DNA from: an uncultured Clostridium sp.
GTDB lineage: Bacteria; Bacillota; Clostridia; Clostridiales; Clostridiaceae
Assembly: GCA_934777095.1 (NCBI GenBank)
Contig: CAKVNP010000075.1
Span: 1 to 8,530 of the forward strand
DNA: 8,530 nucleotides
Direction: 5' to 3'
Made by a program: the position numbers and the translations under genes. This document shows positions 1-6,632 of the stretch, piece after piece. The notes under the pieces are model-generated. The model saw nothing but the letters and a program-made list of their open reading frames with translations. It had not been told where the DNA came from and ran no database searches. Each line of letters opens with the position of its first letter. The first letter of the stretch is position 1.

Positions 1-95
1 CTATATATACTTATTGCCTCTTCAAGCTGCCTACTTAAATCATTAATCTTGTTAATAAGTCCTTTAACATTTGAAACTATAACTTTCTCCCACAA
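1..95 (-). CDS. Possible 5' part of an unidentified ORF, cut by the left edge
   Basis: On the minus strand a frame different from that of the zinc-ribbon gene stays open from about 95 to the left edge, overlapping the end of that gene. Its residues (…SNVKGLINKINDLSRQLEEA…) look like an amphipathic helix or coiled coil, which is the only coding-like sign. No convincing start is visible: the only candidates are TTG codons near 95 without a properly spaced ribosome binding site, and the nearby ATG at 68-70 opens a different frame that stops after 11 codons. It may be chance, or the start of a gene continuing beyond the window. Confidence 0.2.
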   Translation of the reverse strand, partial: MWEKVIVSNVKGLINKINDLSRQLEEAISIY

Positions 96-442
96 TAAGG
101 GCAATATTCAAAATTTTCATTTAACTCTCTGCCGCATGCCGGACATACATTATCCTTTCGATAATTCATCTCTTCTAAATCCCAATATGATACTGTTTCA
201 GTTGAGCTATTTTCTAAAGCCTCTCCCTTTTCTTTTGATATTCTAAATACTGTTCTACAGCCATTACATACTATATAATATCTTACATTCCATTTAAAAA
301 GAGGAATAAAGAAAAAATGAAAACAGGTAAATTCTTTAATAAGCCTTCCATTTAATGATGTACAGCTTTTGCATGTAAAATTATTTATCCCTCTTATTTC
401 TTTATTTCTATCTTCTATTCCAAAGACACCTATAAAAAACAT
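77..442 (-). CDS. Small double zinc-ribbon protein
   Basis: A 121-residue, probably cytoplasmic protein with four CxxC knuckles: C24-C27 and C59-C62, which likely form one zinc ribbon with a hydrophobic, aromatic-rich stretch between them (residues 38-58), and C100-C103 plus C114-C117, which form a second, compact ribbon (CPACG…CPYCG) ending at the C-terminus. The first half matches the pattern of clostridial zinc-ribbon_15-type proteins. The hydrophobic centre belongs to the fold and is not obviously a membrane segment. Zinc binding is inferred from the cysteine pairs; the partner (nucleic acid or protein) is unknown. The ATG is supported by a GGAGAG ribosome binding site five bases upstream. 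The gene stands alone: it has its own promoter about 37 bases upstream and follows the M29 pseudogene after a 100-base spacer. No terminator is visible after its stop. Confidence 0.85.
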   Translation of the reverse strand: MFFIGVFGIEDRNKEIRGINNFTCKSCTSLNGRLIKEFTCFHFFFIPLFKWNVRYYIVCNGCRTVFRISKEKGEALENSSTETVSYWDLEEMNYRKDNVCPACGRELNENFEYCPYCGRKL

Positions 443-478
443 ATTATCTCTCCATATCGTAGCCTAATTTTTATCCTA

Positions 479-487
479 ATTATATCA
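479..487 (-). promoter_or_regulatory. Extended -10 promoter of the zinc-ribbon gene
   Basis: The minus strand reads TGATATAAT, a perfect TGnTATAAT extended -10 element. No good -35 box lies 17 bases upstream, which is acceptable for extended -10 promoters. Transcription would start near 472, giving a leader of about 30 bases that carries the GGAGAG site. Confidence 0.55.
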
Positions 488-490
488 TAC

Positions 491-520
491 TAAATATAAA
501 TATCATTAGATTTATATTTA
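491..520. repeat. AT-only inverted repeat between M29 pseudogene and zinc-ribbon gene
   Basis: An 11-base arm TAAATATAAAT (491-501) is perfectly complementary to 510-520 around an 8-base loop. It lies downstream of the M29 stop and just upstream of the extended -10 box. With no GC pair and no T-run after it, it is a poor intrinsic terminator. It could instead be a protein-binding site or a chance product of AT-rich sequence. Confidence 0.4.
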
Positions 521-542
521 TTAATATTGATAAATTACCAAG

Positions 543-1559
543 CTACATAATAATTTCTTCATCTGCAGTTACTCGCTCTGGCCTAAAAATAAAATCTAAA
601 TGTAATGGAGTATTGTTTTTCCCACCAAACAAATTATTCATTCCTATAGCTATATGTGCTGTCCCCTTAATTTTTTCATCAATAACCTGACAGCCTGTTA
701 ACTTTGTAACTTTATCATTTAAACCTATGCCAAATTCAGCAAAAATATCTGAATCTCCAGGGAACCTCTTTATAAATGCAAAGATTTCTTCTTCAGAACA
801 ATCTACTAATTTACCATTAACAAATTTAAATAATACGTTTAAATATTCTTGTTTTTCCAATATAACTTTCTCAATAACAATACTTCCGTTAACTGTTTCT
901 TCTAAAGGTGCAATATATATTTCTCCACAAGGAATATCACCATCGCCACAATCCTTATTCCAGGTTCTTTCTCCTAATAAAAATTCTAAAGTATGGTCTG
1001 CTGAAGTAATTACCTTTATTTTTTCCTTGCCAGCTAATTTACTTAACAATAAATCTGCTTCCTTCTTTAAATTATCTAAATCTACCATCAAGGCAGAAAA
1101 CATGGCATTTTTATATACTGCAAGATCAACATCCTCCTGTTCTGCAATTTCTTCTGTGGGAACTCTAACTTGAATAAATTTATCCTTATTATGACCTAAT
1201 GCTGCAAATAGCTTTTGCATATACTGCCCATACAAACTCATTTTTTCTTTTGGAAATTCCTGATGAAAAGAAGGTGTGTAAGTAAATATATCTACAACTG
1301 AATCTGCCATTTTATATATTTCAAAATACTTATCTGGAAAAACTAAATATTCTTCTGAAACTTCTGTATAGTAATCCTTAGCAAATTCCCTTGATTGCTG
1401 TATTTTTACTGGTACTGCACCTAATTTACCAATTTCTATTGCAAACCTATCTAAAATATCTTAATCTTTATTTTCTCCCCAGAAATTTAGTAATACCATA
1501 GACCCTTGCTTAAATTCAAATCCCTTTACTATTCTAGGGATAAACTCAATAAACTCCAT
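543..1559 (-). pseudogene. M29-family aminopeptidase interrupted by one in-frame stop
   Basis: The frame from ATG 1559 to TAG 543 encodes 338 residues except for a TAA at 1461-1463 (codon 33). Both sides of the stop are in the same frame and read as one protein: FWGENKD, stop, DILDRFAIEIGKLGAVPV. M29 enzymes are two-metal aminopeptidases (aminopeptidase T/PepS group). The expected ligand and catalytic motifs are all present in the C-terminal half: CGE (E213), AEFG (E275), GTAHIAIG (H302) and HLD (H320, D322). The ATG at 1559 has an AGGGG site eight bases upstream and follows the regulator gene by 26 bases, so it is the third gene of an operon. The longest uninterrupted piece begins at ATG 1310 (255 residues). 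That ATG has no visible ribosome binding site, and starting there would lose the first 83 residues of the N-terminal domain. A sequencing error or a very recent mutation would look the same, because the rest of the frame is undamaged. Confidence 0.85.
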
Positions 1560-1585
1560 TTTTTATGCCCCTTTTCTCCACATTT

Positions 1586-2131
1586 TTATAATTTCCAATA
1601 TATATTATCTTTACGGTCCAAAATCTTAAATGCTACCATTTCACGTCTAATAGTACAGAAATCATCGTTAAAATCTGCAATTATTATGTTTACTTCTTTC
1701 TCGCTATATTGTCTTCCTTTTTCGAATTTTTTAGCTATTTCATCCAATACTATTTTCCTTTTCTTTCTCTGCACTGGAATTGATATAAGCTTTCCATATT
1801 GAAAAAAGGCCTCAATTACGCTAGTTTTATATTTATTTTCACGTTCCTTTTGTATATTCTCTTCAGTATCGACTATTTTTATCAAATCACTTAATGGTAC
1901 TGATAATATTTCTTTATTAAGCGAATAAACAACATAGTATTGCTCTTTTTGGGAGCGAACTAATTTTACTTCTTCAAGTTTCTTTAAGTGAAATGATACT
2001 GTTGATGGACTTATCCCTAAGCGTTCTGCCAGTAATTCAACATACATAGGCCCTTCAAGAAGATTATTTATAATCATTAATCTTGATTTATCTGCTAATG
2101 CCTTAAATATTTTTATATTTTCATCATTCAT
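1586..2131 (-). CDS. ArsR-type winged-helix regulator with C-terminal DUF2087 domain
   Basis: A 181-residue cytoplasmic DNA-binding protein. Residues 5-75 form an ArsR-like winged helix: FKALADKSRLMIINNL, the recognition helix SPSTVSFHLKKLEE (41-54) and a wing at about 58-71. Residues 106-181 match DUF2087 (F…G.L..IP…KRKIVLDEIAKKFEKGRQYSEKEVN…RREMV…Y). The only cysteine is C159 and the alpha-3 CxC metal site of classical SmtB/ArsR sensors is absent, so metal sensing is unlikely; the effector is unknown. The ATG lies six bases after the stop of the 126-residue gene. The nearest AGGGG touches the ATG and the better GAGAGG is about 15 bases away, so translation is probably coupled to the upstream gene. 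An in-frame stop three codons upstream excludes an earlier start. It most likely regulates its own operon. Confidence 0.9.
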   Translation of the reverse strand: MNDENIKIFKALADKSRLMIINNLLEGPMYVELLAERLGISPSTVSFHLKKLEEVKLVRSQKEQYYVVYSLNKEILSVPLSDLIKIVDTEENIQKERENKYKTSVIEAFFQYGKLISIPVQRKKRKIVLDEIAKKFEKGRQYSEKEVNIIIADFNDDFCTIRREMVAFKILDRKDNIYWKL

Positions 2132-2137
2132 CCCCTG

Positions 2138-2518
2138 CTATAGACACCTCTCATAATGATTAATAAATATTTCTTTGACCTGATCAGCAGTTTCTAATTT
2201 TATCTTTTCCTTATAATATTCATCCAACATATTATGTTCTTTATCCTTCAACATTTTTATCTTCCAAGGCGCTGGAATTTTATCAAAAAACTTCAAGTAA
2301 TCTTCAGCCAGATTATTCACGCTTCTACCTGAGTTCATTTTATAGTTTGTATCAAATACTTGATAAAAAATATTAACCACATTCCCTTTTATACTTTCTA
2401 AAATAGCTTCATCATCAGCTCCATTTTTTCTAAGATCGCTTGCTATTGCCTTATGTTCTTGAATCATTTTGCTTAAACTGTCTAAATATTCTTCCTTTAA
2501 CTTTTCACAATTTCCCAT
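2138..2518 (-). CDS. Conserved-looking hypothetical protein, first gene of the ArsR-DUF2087 operon
   Basis: I do not recognise a named domain in this 126-residue protein. It is charged and predicted mainly helical, with no signal peptide or membrane segment. Features that look constrained are the FFDKIPAPWKIKMLKDKEHNM stretch in two parts (F77-W85 and K86-M97), where a proline-rich turn leads into a helix, and a C-terminal helix ending in ERCL. Cysteines occur only at residues 4 and 125. The ATG is supported by AAAGGGG seven bases upstream. The gene lies six bases before the regulator, downstream of a consensus promoter, so it is expressed with the regulator and the M29 peptidase. The context suggests it could be a partner or effector of the regulator, but this is inference only. 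Confidence 0.8.
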   Translation of the reverse strand: MGNCEKLKEEYLDSLSKMIQEHKAIASDLRKNGADDEAILESIKGNVVNIFYQVFDTNYKMNSGRSVNNLAEDYLKFFDKIPAPWKIKMLKDKEHNMLDEYYKEKIKLETADQVKEIFINHYERCL

Positions 2519-2598
2519 AACAATAACCCCTTTACCATTTTAAATCTACAAAAATAAAATCATTTTTTGAAATTCTATTTTTATATCTATCTAAATAA

Positions 2599-2627
2599 AT
2601 TTTATTATTTATTTTCATATTTGTCAA
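2599..2627 (-). promoter_or_regulatory. Sigma-A promoter of the 126-aa/ArsR-DUF2087/M29 operon
   Basis: The minus strand carries TTGACA (2627-2622), a 17-base spacer and TAAAAT (2604-2599): a perfect -35 and a five-of-six -10 at ideal spacing. The start point would be near 2592, giving a leader of about 75 bases before ATG 2518. It lies downstream of the MATE terminator, so the operon is independently transcribed. Confidence 0.8.
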
Positions 2628-2634
2628 TATATTG
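2625..2634. promoter_or_regulatory. Palindrome overlapping the -35 box, candidate operator
   Basis: CAATATATTG is a perfect 10-base palindrome that overlaps the first bases of TTGACA. Slightly wider, the plus strand reads TTGTCAATATATTGCAA, which is nearly symmetric. Position and symmetry suit a homodimeric winged-helix repressor such as the ArsR-DUF2087 protein encoded in the operon. AT-rich DNA makes short palindromes common, so this is tentative. Confidence 0.3.
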
Positions 2635-2680
2635 CAACTTAATTCGCTCTTTTTGCCTAATAATTCCTTTGCTATATAAT

Positions 2681-2724
2681 AAAAAAAACTAAGCTGGAAT
2701 AATATTATTCCATCTTAGTTTTTT
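2681..2724 (-). terminator. Intrinsic terminator of the MATE gene
   Basis: The arm AACTAAGCTGGAAT (2687-2700) pairs with 2707-2720 with a single C/A mismatch around a 6-base loop. On the minus strand the stem is followed by eight T residues (2688-2681). The MATE stop codon (2723-2725) abuts the stem. The arms are flanked by A-run and T-run on both sides, so it could also work on the plus strand, but no plus-strand gene precedes it. Confidence 0.9.
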
Positions 2725-4108
2725 ATTTATCTACTTGAACTCTTCTTAATTTTATTTCATTATCACCTTGTATCTTACCTCTTCTAATATCTGGATCCCC
2801 ATAGAATGAATATGCCAGCTGAAGTGCCATAAAGCACCAAATTACAGGTTCGCAAATTATTACCCCCATATATTTCAATGTTGGAATAAATAAAATTACA
2901 AATAGGCATTTCCCACCTAACTCAATAATACTAGAAACTAAAGGAACAACCTTTTTCCCTAATCCCTGAAGAGAATTCCTCAGATTTAACAGTATTCCTA
3001 ATACTCCATAAAACGGAGCATTTATTTGCAGGTATAATGCACCATTATTAATTACTTCTGCTTCTGTTGAACCTGATAAAAACCTTACTAATACAGGCGC
3101 TATAAAAAATAGGATTACTGTGATAATTATTCCCCAGCAGATAGAAAGTGTGTTAGCAATTCTTACACCTTTTCTAATTCTCTGATATTCCCCTGCTCCT
3201 TTATTTTGTGACACAAAAGTTGAAATTGCCATACATAATGTTGCACCTGGCATTACACAAAAACTGCTAAGTTTTCTTGCCGCCGTGTGTCCTGCTATAA
3301 TTAAGTAGCCAAAATTATTTATGGCAGTCTGTAGAATAACAGTTCCTGTGGAAACTATTGAAAGCATAAATCCCATGGATAACCCTTGTCCTGCTAGCTC
3401 ACAATAAAGCTCTTTCTCTACCTTAAAGCAGTCTTTAGTAGGAATTAGCTCTTTACTAAAGTATAAAATATAGATAAGGCATAGTATGGCTGATATTCCT
3501 TGTGCAATAACAGTAGCTACAGCTGCTCCTGAAATACCCATATTAAAAGCTGTGATAAATAATTTATCTAAAAAAATATTTATTGCTGATGAAATCACTA
3601 AAAATATTAATGGCATAAAGCTATTTCCTATTGCTCTTAATAACCCAGCCAAAAGATTATAAGCAAACATTACTCCTACAAACAAGGTAATAATAGAAAT
3701 ATACGAATACGATTCATCTATTATTTCACTTGGAGTATTTAGTAATTCAAGTAATGGATGCATAAATATCTGTGATACAACCATCATTGTTATAGTTACA
3801 ATACCACCAATTACTAAGGCTCCTGCTACTGATTTTTTCAAAAGCTTCATATCTCTTGCTCCATAAGCTCTTGCTATTACAATACTAAGACCGTTACCAA
3901 TACCTAAAGCAAACCCTACAAGCAATTCATAAATTGGTCCGCAGGCTCCCACTGCAGCTAACGATACATCACCTAAACTATTTCCAATAATCATTGCATC
4001 CACAGTGTTATATAACTGTTGAAATAAATTTGAAATAAACAATGGTATTGCAAATAACAACAATGATTTTAAAATGTTATCTTTGACTAAATCTACCCTT
4101 ACTCCCAC
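2723..4108 (-). CDS. MATE-family multidrug efflux transporter
   Basis: A 461-residue integral membrane protein with about 12 hydrophobic segments, the usual length and topology for MATE cation-coupled exporters. The N-terminal helix reads LLLFAIPLFISNLFQQLYN followed by TVDAMIIGNSLG, the family's typical first segment. The two halves show the internal duplication: GLLRAIGNSFMPL in the first half and NSLQGLGKKVVPL in the second. Substrate cannot be read from the sequence; DinF/NorM-like drug or metabolite export driven by Na+ or H+ is known for the family. A GGAGG site at 4121-4117 sits eight bases before GTG 4108, which is therefore the chosen start. A longer frame opening at TTG 4123 would overlap the ribosome binding site itself and is unlikely. 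The gene follows the beta-helix gene by 115 bases without a strong terminator between them and is closed by the hairpin at 2681-2724. Confidence 0.92.
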   Translation of the reverse strand: MGVRVDLVKDNILKSLLLFAIPLFISNLFQQLYNTVDAMIIGNSLGDVSLAAVGACGPIYELLVGFALGIGNGLSIVIARAYGARDMKLLKKSVAGALVIGGIVTITMMVVSQIFMHPLLELLNTPSEIIDESYSYISIITLFVGVMFAYNLLAGLLRAIGNSFMPLIFLVISSAINIFLDKLFITAFNMGISGAAVATVIAQGISAILCLIYILYFSKELIPTKDCFKVEKELYCELAGQGLSMGFMLSIVSTGTVILQTAINNFGYLIIAGHTAARKLSSFCVMPGATLCMAISTFVSQNKGAGEYQRIRKGVRIANTLSICWGIIITVILFFIAPVLVRFLSGSTEAEVINNGALYLQINAPFYGVLGILLNLRNSLQGLGKKVVPLVSSIIELGGKCLFVILFIPTLKYMGVIICEPVIWCFMALQLAYSFYGDPDIRRGKIQGDNEIKLRRVQVDK

Positions 4109-4141
4109 TCTCAATTCCTCCAAATTTTTACTACAATTATT

Positions 4142-4171
4142 ATTTTACTACTTTTTCCTTAGCGAGGTAAA
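4142..4171 (-). promoter_or_regulatory. Weak candidate promoter of the MATE gene
   Basis: On the minus strand TTTACC (4171-4166) and TAAAAT (4147-4142) are separated by 18 bases. The -35 matches four of six positions. It would place the start about 25-30 bases before GTG 4108. Read-through from the beta-helix gene is an alternative source of transcription, because only a four-pair hairpin (AGGA GAAA TCCT, no T-run) follows that gene. Confidence 0.35.
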
Positions 4172-4223
4172 TAACTATAATAAAATATTGAGAGAATATC
4201 TTTAATTTAGGATTTCTCCTTAA

Positions 4224-6368
4224 CTAATCAGCTAATTTTTCTATTTGTACATTAACTGGCAACTTATAAGTACCAGTCAATTCTTCTTTATCTGTTTCAA
4301 ATATTATTGTTACTTTATGTGATAAATTGCTACCCTTACTATTTCCTGCAGATATTGTTTCGTAGACACTGCTTAATTCTTTGAAATCTGCATCATCTAT
4401 TTTTATTTTTATATTTTTAATCTGTAGCTCCTTATTATCTAGCATTTTAAAATTAATATTGTAATCTGTACTTGATTTGCCAACTTGTAAAGTTAAATCC
4501 ACCTTATAAGTTTTATCCTGTACCTTTGTAATTATGATATCTTGTAATTTATTTGTAGGTGGAGTAAATACTAAGTCATTTACTACTACACCCGCCTCTT
4601 CTTCAGCTGGATTTGAAGGTTTTTCTTCTTCTACTGCATCATTTTTATCATCTTCACCATCGTTGCTACCATTATTTCCATTATCAAAATCACCATCTGT
4701 AATTCCGTCATTTACTGTATCATCACCAACAGAATCATTATCATCAGTACTATCGTCTGTCACATCATCGTCAGTAGTACCATTATCTATTTCATCATCA
4801 TTAGTTGTATCATCTTCTATTATTTCATCCTCGATAAATTCATAAGCACCTATATCTATTCCATTTACTATTCTATTATTGCCTAAAATATCCACCCTGC
4901 CTATTTCAATATCATTATCTCCTTTATCAATGCAAGGTGAAGCTGGACTTAATGAAAAGTCAATTCCTACATTTATAAACATTGGATCTTTTTCTATATT
5001 TTCTCCATTAAGAAGCTTTGAGAAATCCTTTAGCGTATATGACTTTTTATTATAATAAATACCTGTAGACTTTAAGCCGTAAACTACATTATTATCAAAG
5101 TTTAAGTTTTTCACCTGAGAAGTAGAAAAAGAACCACTATCCAATATTTTTACATTACTAGTAGAATAAAAGATATTATTCTTAATTTTTAAACCATCTA
5201 TAATGCTTACCTCTATAACCTGATCACTGCCTGTATGATAAACTGTATTATTATAGACTTCAATATTTTTTACTACACCGGTATTTGGCTCATATGCACC
5301 AAATATCATGGAAACCTGGCTATTATTATATAATAAATTATTTGATACTACGATACTACCACTAGCCAGCCCCTTACTTTCTCCTGCTACTTCTATTCCT
5401 GATTGGCTATTATATACTGTATTTCCGTTAAACCATACATTTCTAGAACCATCAGCATATATTCCTGCACTTCTAGCATTAGGGGAATTACTGTTGCTTA
5501 CCACATTTCCTGCAACATATACATATCTAGCTTGATCAAGAGAAGAATCGCTACATACTCCAAATGAACCTGCAATATCAATCCCTATATTCCCCACATT
5601 GTCAATTCTATTATTTATTACATCTACATATTGGCTATTTCCATTTACAGTTAATGACTCTGACCATCCACATACACAGTTATATATTTTATTTCCCTCA
5701 ACTCTTATATTACTTACTGGTGCTTTAGTGCTATTTCCTGCAACTAATATTACATTAGCATTACCTTTTGTGCTTTTTGCTTTAATATTTGTAAGTGTAC
5801 AATTCTTAATATTTATATTACTGCTAGTCCCACATACTAATATTCCTACTGCAGAATCTGCTGATGTTTCAGTTATATTTTGTATAGTCAATCCTTCCAC
5901 AGTAACATAAGACTTAGAATCTATATTTATTCCTGTTGTAATCTTGGTATTAGAATAATCTAAAATAACCTCTTCTCCTGGATATGGCTTAATAGTTATA
6001 TAGTTATCTTTTGTACCACTTTTAGTAACATTAATCTGCTCTGAATATGTTCCTTCCCTTAAATAAAGAGTATCGCCTGCTTTTAAAGCTTCCATAGCTT
6101 TTTTTACTGTTCTATATGGCTTATCCTCTGACTTTCCATCATTACTATCACTTCCATCGTTAGATACATAATAAGAAATTCCCTGTCCTTGTACCACTTC
6201 CCCAGTATAAATCCCTGAAAACTCTGTGAAACCTCTTGTTTTCCCTGCTGCTTCCCAGCTTAAATTAAGGCCTCCATAATTATTTTCCTCTGCAAAAACC
6301 TTTGATGCTGGTATTGTTGTAGATCCAATTATTGCTGCACATAAAACTGCTATAATTTTCTTTTTCAT
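4224..6368 (-). CDS. Secreted right-handed parallel beta-helix protein, possibly a polysaccharide lyase
   Basis: A 714-residue exported protein. Residues 1-26 are a Sec signal peptide (KKK, hydrophobic core, cleavage after KVFA). Residues 66-107 carry the family opening YYVSNDGSDSNDG…KPYRTVKKA…GDTLYLREGTY. Residues 110-450 hold many short N/I/V-rich coils (e.g. NITIKNC-like and VSNNLLYNN repeats), as in right-handed beta-helices including PL9-type pectate lyases. The stretch around GWSESLT, GIDIAG and SLDQAR (234-281) resembles a lyase-like subgroup, but I cannot assign catalytic residues. Residues 458-511 match the choice-of-anchor Q pattern (DPMF…SPASPCIDKG…DIGAYE). Residues 512-592 are an Asp/Asn/Glu/Thr-rich linker. 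Residues 593-714 form an unassigned beta-rich domain. No LPXTG motif or C-terminal membrane segment is present, so it is secreted or loosely wall-bound. AAGGGGAG precedes the ATG. A scaffold or adhesin role is also possible. Confidence 0.88.
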   Translation of the reverse strand: MKKKIIAVLCAAIIGSTTIPASKVFAEENNYGGLNLSWEAAGKTRGFTEFSGIYTGEVVQGQGISYYVSNDGSDSNDGKSEDKPYRTVKKAMEALKAGDTLYLREGTYSEQINVTKSGTKDNYITIKPYPGEEVILDYSNTKITTGINIDSKSYVTVEGLTIQNITETSADSAVGILVCGTSSNINIKNCTLTNIKAKSTKGNANVILVAGNSTKAPVSNIRVEGNKIYNCVCGWSESLTVNGNSQYVDVINNRIDNVGNIGIDIAGSFGVCSDSSLDQARYVYVAGNVVSNSNSPNARSAGIYADGSRNVWFNGNTVYNSQSGIEVAGESKGLASGSIVVSNNLLYNNSQVSMIFGAYEPNTGVVKNIEVYNNTVYHTGSDQVIEVSIIDGLKIKNNIFYSTSNVKILDSGSFSTSQVKNLNFDNNVVYGLKSTGIYYNKKSYTLKDFSKLLNGENIEKDPMFINVGIDFSLSPASPCIDKGDNDIEIGRVDILGNNRIVNGIDIGAYEFIEDEIIEDDTTNDDEIDNGTTDDDVTDDSTDDNDSVGDDTVNDGITDGDFDNGNNGSNDGEDDKNDAVEEEKPSNPAEEEAGVVVNDLVFTPPTNKLQDIIITKVQDKTYKVDLTLQVGKSSTDYNINFKMLDNKELQIKNIKIKIDDADFKELSSVYETISAGNSKGSNLSHKVTIIFETDKEELTGTYKLPVNVQIEKLAD

Positions 6369-6426
6369 AAAACTCTCCCCTTAAATTCTCTATTTTAATA
6401 CTATCTTCGTGCAACTAAGCAAAAGT

Positions 6427-6435
6427 TTTATACCA
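6427..6435 (-). promoter_or_regulatory. Candidate extended -10 promoter of the beta-helix gene
   Basis: The minus strand reads TGGTATAAA, close to TGnTATAAT, without a recognisable -35 box. It would start transcription near 6420, about 50 bases before the ATG at 6368. If it is the main promoter, the structured element at 6465-6541 would not be part of the mRNA. Confidence 0.35.
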
Positions 6436-6464
6436 AATTTTATTTATTTTTCTATTTTTTTCTT

Positions 6465-6541
6465 AAAAAAGGATGAAACCATATAAATTACCCATCAGTC
6501 AATTATCCTCCGCTTTTAACTGCGCAAGTAATACAGTTAAA
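6465..6541 (-). promoter_or_regulatory. Two-hairpin element upstream of the beta-helix gene, possible attenuator leader
   Basis: On the minus strand TTTAACTG (6541-6534) pairs perfectly with CAGTTAAA (6522-6515) around an 11-base loop. A purine-rich AGCGGAGGA follows. A second hairpin then pairs GAUGGG (6496-6491) with UUCAUC (6477-6472), including two G-U pairs, and is followed after CC by six T residues (6470-6465). The order stem, single-stranded purine patch, terminator-like stem and T-run resembles a cis-regulatory leader. A 10-codon frame (MGNLYGFILF, 6495-6463) starts 11 bases after GGAGG and overlaps the second hairpin. It matches no riboswitch consensus that I can recall, and no clear promoter is visible upstream. 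Confidence 0.35.
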
Positions 6542-6560
6542 CAAAAAGATTAATCATTTA

Positions 6561-6572
6561 TTTTCCGGAAAA
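6561..6572. repeat. Perfect 12-base palindrome TTTTCCGGAAAA
   Basis: The site lies between the DUF2935 terminator and the leader element, at the upstream end of the beta-helix control region. It recalls a CodY box (TTTTCWGAAAA core) but has an even centre, CG instead of one W base, so it does not fit that consensus. It could be a regulator site for the beta-helix gene. Confidence 0.4.
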
Positions 6573-6575
6573 AAT

Positions 6576-6608
6576 AATTAAAAATGCAGTTTCCTAAGAA
6601 ACTGCATT
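6576..6608 (-). terminator. Intrinsic terminator of the DUF2935 gene
   Basis: A perfect 11-pair stem (AATGCAGTTTC at 6583-6593 with 6598-6608) closes a CTAA loop. On the minus strand the stem runs into a T-rich tail. It lies 25 bases after the DUF2935 stop and separates that gene from the beta-helix gene. Confidence 0.9.
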
Positions 6609-6632
6609 CTAATAAGTAAAATTGTTAATTCA

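Noticed and set aside
491..520. Terminator for the M29 gene
   Set aside because: The stem contains only A-T pairs and lacks a following T-run on the minus strand.
727..1173. Plus-strand open frame of 148 codons
   Set aside because: It lies opposite the M29 frame, which carries clear family motifs. The plus-strand product is Ser/Thr/Leu-rich with no recognisable pattern and no ribosome binding site.
1506..1802. Plus-strand frame of 98 codons
   Set aside because: It runs antisense to the DUF2087 domain and the M29 start region, both supported by motifs and ribosome binding sites.
4200..4223. Terminator after the beta-helix gene
   Set aside because: Only a four-pair AGGA/TCCT hairpin with a GAAA loop and no T-run is present, too weak to call.
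4534..4845. Plus-strand frame encoding a Ser-rich product
   Set aside because: It is the antisense of the Asp-rich linker codons (GAT/GAC read as ATC/GTC and shifted to Ser codons), and is a composition artefact.
6465..6541. Known c-di-GMP or other standard riboswitch
   Set aside because: The GCGGAGG and TGATGGGT stretches superficially recall parts of known aptamers, but the order and core residues do not match any consensus I can recall.
6561..6572. CodY box
   Set aside because: The core TTTTC-W-GAAAA requires a single central base; here two bases (CG) make the site even-centred.
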